A stretch of DNA of 64,000 bases from Dactylonectria macrodidyma (taxonomy: Eukaryota > Ascomycota > Sordariomycetes > Hypocreales > Nectriaceae), in assembly GCA_020744425.1 (NCBI GenBank), contig JAGMUV010000035.1:310001-374000 (forward strand). Reading direction: 5' to 3'. The position numbers and the translations under genes were made by a program. A model generated the notes under the pieces. That model saw nothing but the letters and a program-made list of their open reading frames with translations, was not told the origin of the DNA and searched no databases. This document shows positions 63,001 through 64,000 of this stretch, one piece after another. Positions within the stretch are counted from its first letter, which is position 1. Each line of letters starts with the position of its first letter.

Positions 63001-64000
63001 ATGGTTGGATTTAAGAACAGCGTCCTCTTTGGGTTTGCGATTCTTCCCATTTGGGTTGCCAAGGCGAGGAGGGGAGGGGGAGGCTCTGGTGGAGTCATTA
63101 TCGAACTTCCCTGCAACTACACGGAATCGGGCTTTCTAGAGGTTTGTTCGTCGCTCCGAATCTCACTGGGACGTTCTTACTGACGGCACGATGGAAACAA
63201 TCAGAGGGCTGTTCAAATATGCGAGCCATTCCTGACCTCACTCGAGACATGCCCAGCAGGGGAAATTAATCCAGATCTTCGTCTCCAGGTGACGGATCAA
63301 GTGTATGACTGTTTAGAACTCCTGTCAGTGCCATCTCAGATTCCCTGCCGTCGTAGTTTGCTAACTATTGAAAAGACTCGACAATCTCTCTGGAGTTGAA
63401 TCCACTACTCTTCCGCCCATTGTTGACCCCGTGAAAATCAGCGTAGACCCGAGTTGTACCTATCCTGCATTTATGCCAGTATGGTCTTCCCTTTCAAGTC
63501 TTCCGTCTATAACCCCCGTTGTGTGACTCTAATTCAACGATTAGTTGCTGGAAGATGTTTGTGCCTCCGAAATCCTTAAGCCGAGCGACATTGAGGAAGA
63601 ATGTCGCGGTGGAACTCGAACCACGACGGACCTAAACGAGCAAGAGGAAGAATACCGTACCTGTCAGGGACGCGTGTATGTGCCTCAATTTCGTCAAAAT
63701 CCGGAAACCAACTATGCTGACAACGAAACAGTGCCGTACAATATCTGCGCTGCACCGTCCAGAAACCCACCCAGGAAATCAAAGACTGCATTGCGCAAAG
63801 TGTCCAAAGGGCGAGCTGGATACCTCAACTGCAGACATATACCACCGCGACATCCTGTCCCAGCCAATCCGCGATCCTCGGAGTGCTCGCGCTCGTTGTG
63901 CTCAGAGGTGGCCTTGGCTCACTGTTTCAATACTACTTCGGTCTTCTGTGCCGGCGGCTCTTTCGACGTAGCAATAAAGAGCCTCATATGAGCCATAAAT
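63001..64000 (+). other. Candidate secreted or membrane protein gene, incomplete
   Basis: The ATG at 63001 opens with a plausible signal peptide (NSVLFGFAILPIWVAKA) then RRGGGGSGG and VIIELPCNYTESGFLE, running to about 63145 where a GTTTGT could be a donor. Further right, Cys-containing stretches (63545-63750) and, in another frame from about 63720, KPTQEIKDCIAQSVQ and a membrane-like SAILGVLALVVL followed by RRLFRR reach the window edge. Together they suggest a multi-exon or decayed surface protein with an N-terminal signal and a C-terminal membrane helix. Exons could not be joined with confidence. Confidence 0.3.

Noticed and set aside
1..64000. CRISPR array, operons, bacterial promoters
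   Set aside because: Introns, transposon families and domain content are those of a filamentous fungus; the tandem arrays have no spacers.

Overview
The window looks like a transposon-rich accessory segment of a filamentous ascomycete (Pezizomycotina) genome. The evidence is short GT-AG introns of about 45-75 nt, a Zn2Cys6 regulator, a SesA-NACHT-ankyrin NLR-type gene, a DUF6601-type gene remnant, pogo/Fot1, hAT, piggyBac, Tc1 and Helitron elements, and G-to-A/C-to-T stop codons in older copies that look like repeat-induced point mutation (RIP).

Layout. 0.4-1.8 kb: a possible LINE end and a tandem-chromodomain gene. 2.6-7.8 kb: a broken Helitron helicase, a RIP-damaged Fot-like element (3952-6350) carrying a solo LTR, and half of a second Fot-like element. 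8.2-10.1 kb: a decayed amidohydrolase, a broken short-chain dehydrogenase and a foldback element. 10.8-13.0 kb: an apparently intact piggyBac-like transposon with 40-bp perfect TIRs flanked by TGTAC rather than TTAA. 13.3-16.7 kb: an intact six-exon Zn2Cys6 regulator, divergent from a decayed second regulator. 17.6-18.7 kb: an amidohydrolase-fold gene lacking its metal ligands. 18.7-27.7 kb: a nest of hAT remnants, two more Fot-like elements and solo LTRs.

The most interesting content is a pair of large DNA elements, A (27783-34488) and B (43508-49122). Each is bounded by inverted repeats and each encodes the same three proteins: a two-exon integrase-fold (rve-like) transposase with identical D-58-D-47-E spacing, a convergent accessory protein with a Cys cluster, a SUMO-interaction-like IDLT stretch and KxE sites, and a smaller protein with a conserved Cys cluster. 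The transposase and first accessory gene are tail to tail in both elements, but the third gene sits at opposite ends. A carries a nested Tc1-like element. B carries a 559-bp Helitron inside the transposase gene and a 443-bp Mutator-like foldback element with a 9-bp target duplication. A third, broken integrase copy lies at 49990-50518. I read this as a diverged family of multi-gene eukaryotic transposons.

Between A and B lie an ACT-domain gene (35004-35366), three hAT remnants with subterminal tandem repeats, and a two-exon single-pass membrane protein (40798-42644). From 51.4 to 58.2 kb a two-exon gene encodes a 2218-residue SesA-NACHT-ankyrin protein with about 36 near-identical 34-residue repeats and a hydrophobic C-terminus. 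The right end holds a DUF6601 pseudogene into which a shard of the same kind of ankyrin repeat is fused, a small Cys-rich ORF and weakly supported ORFs. I saw no rRNA, tRNA or CRISPR. All assignments come from reading the sequence; no database search was run.
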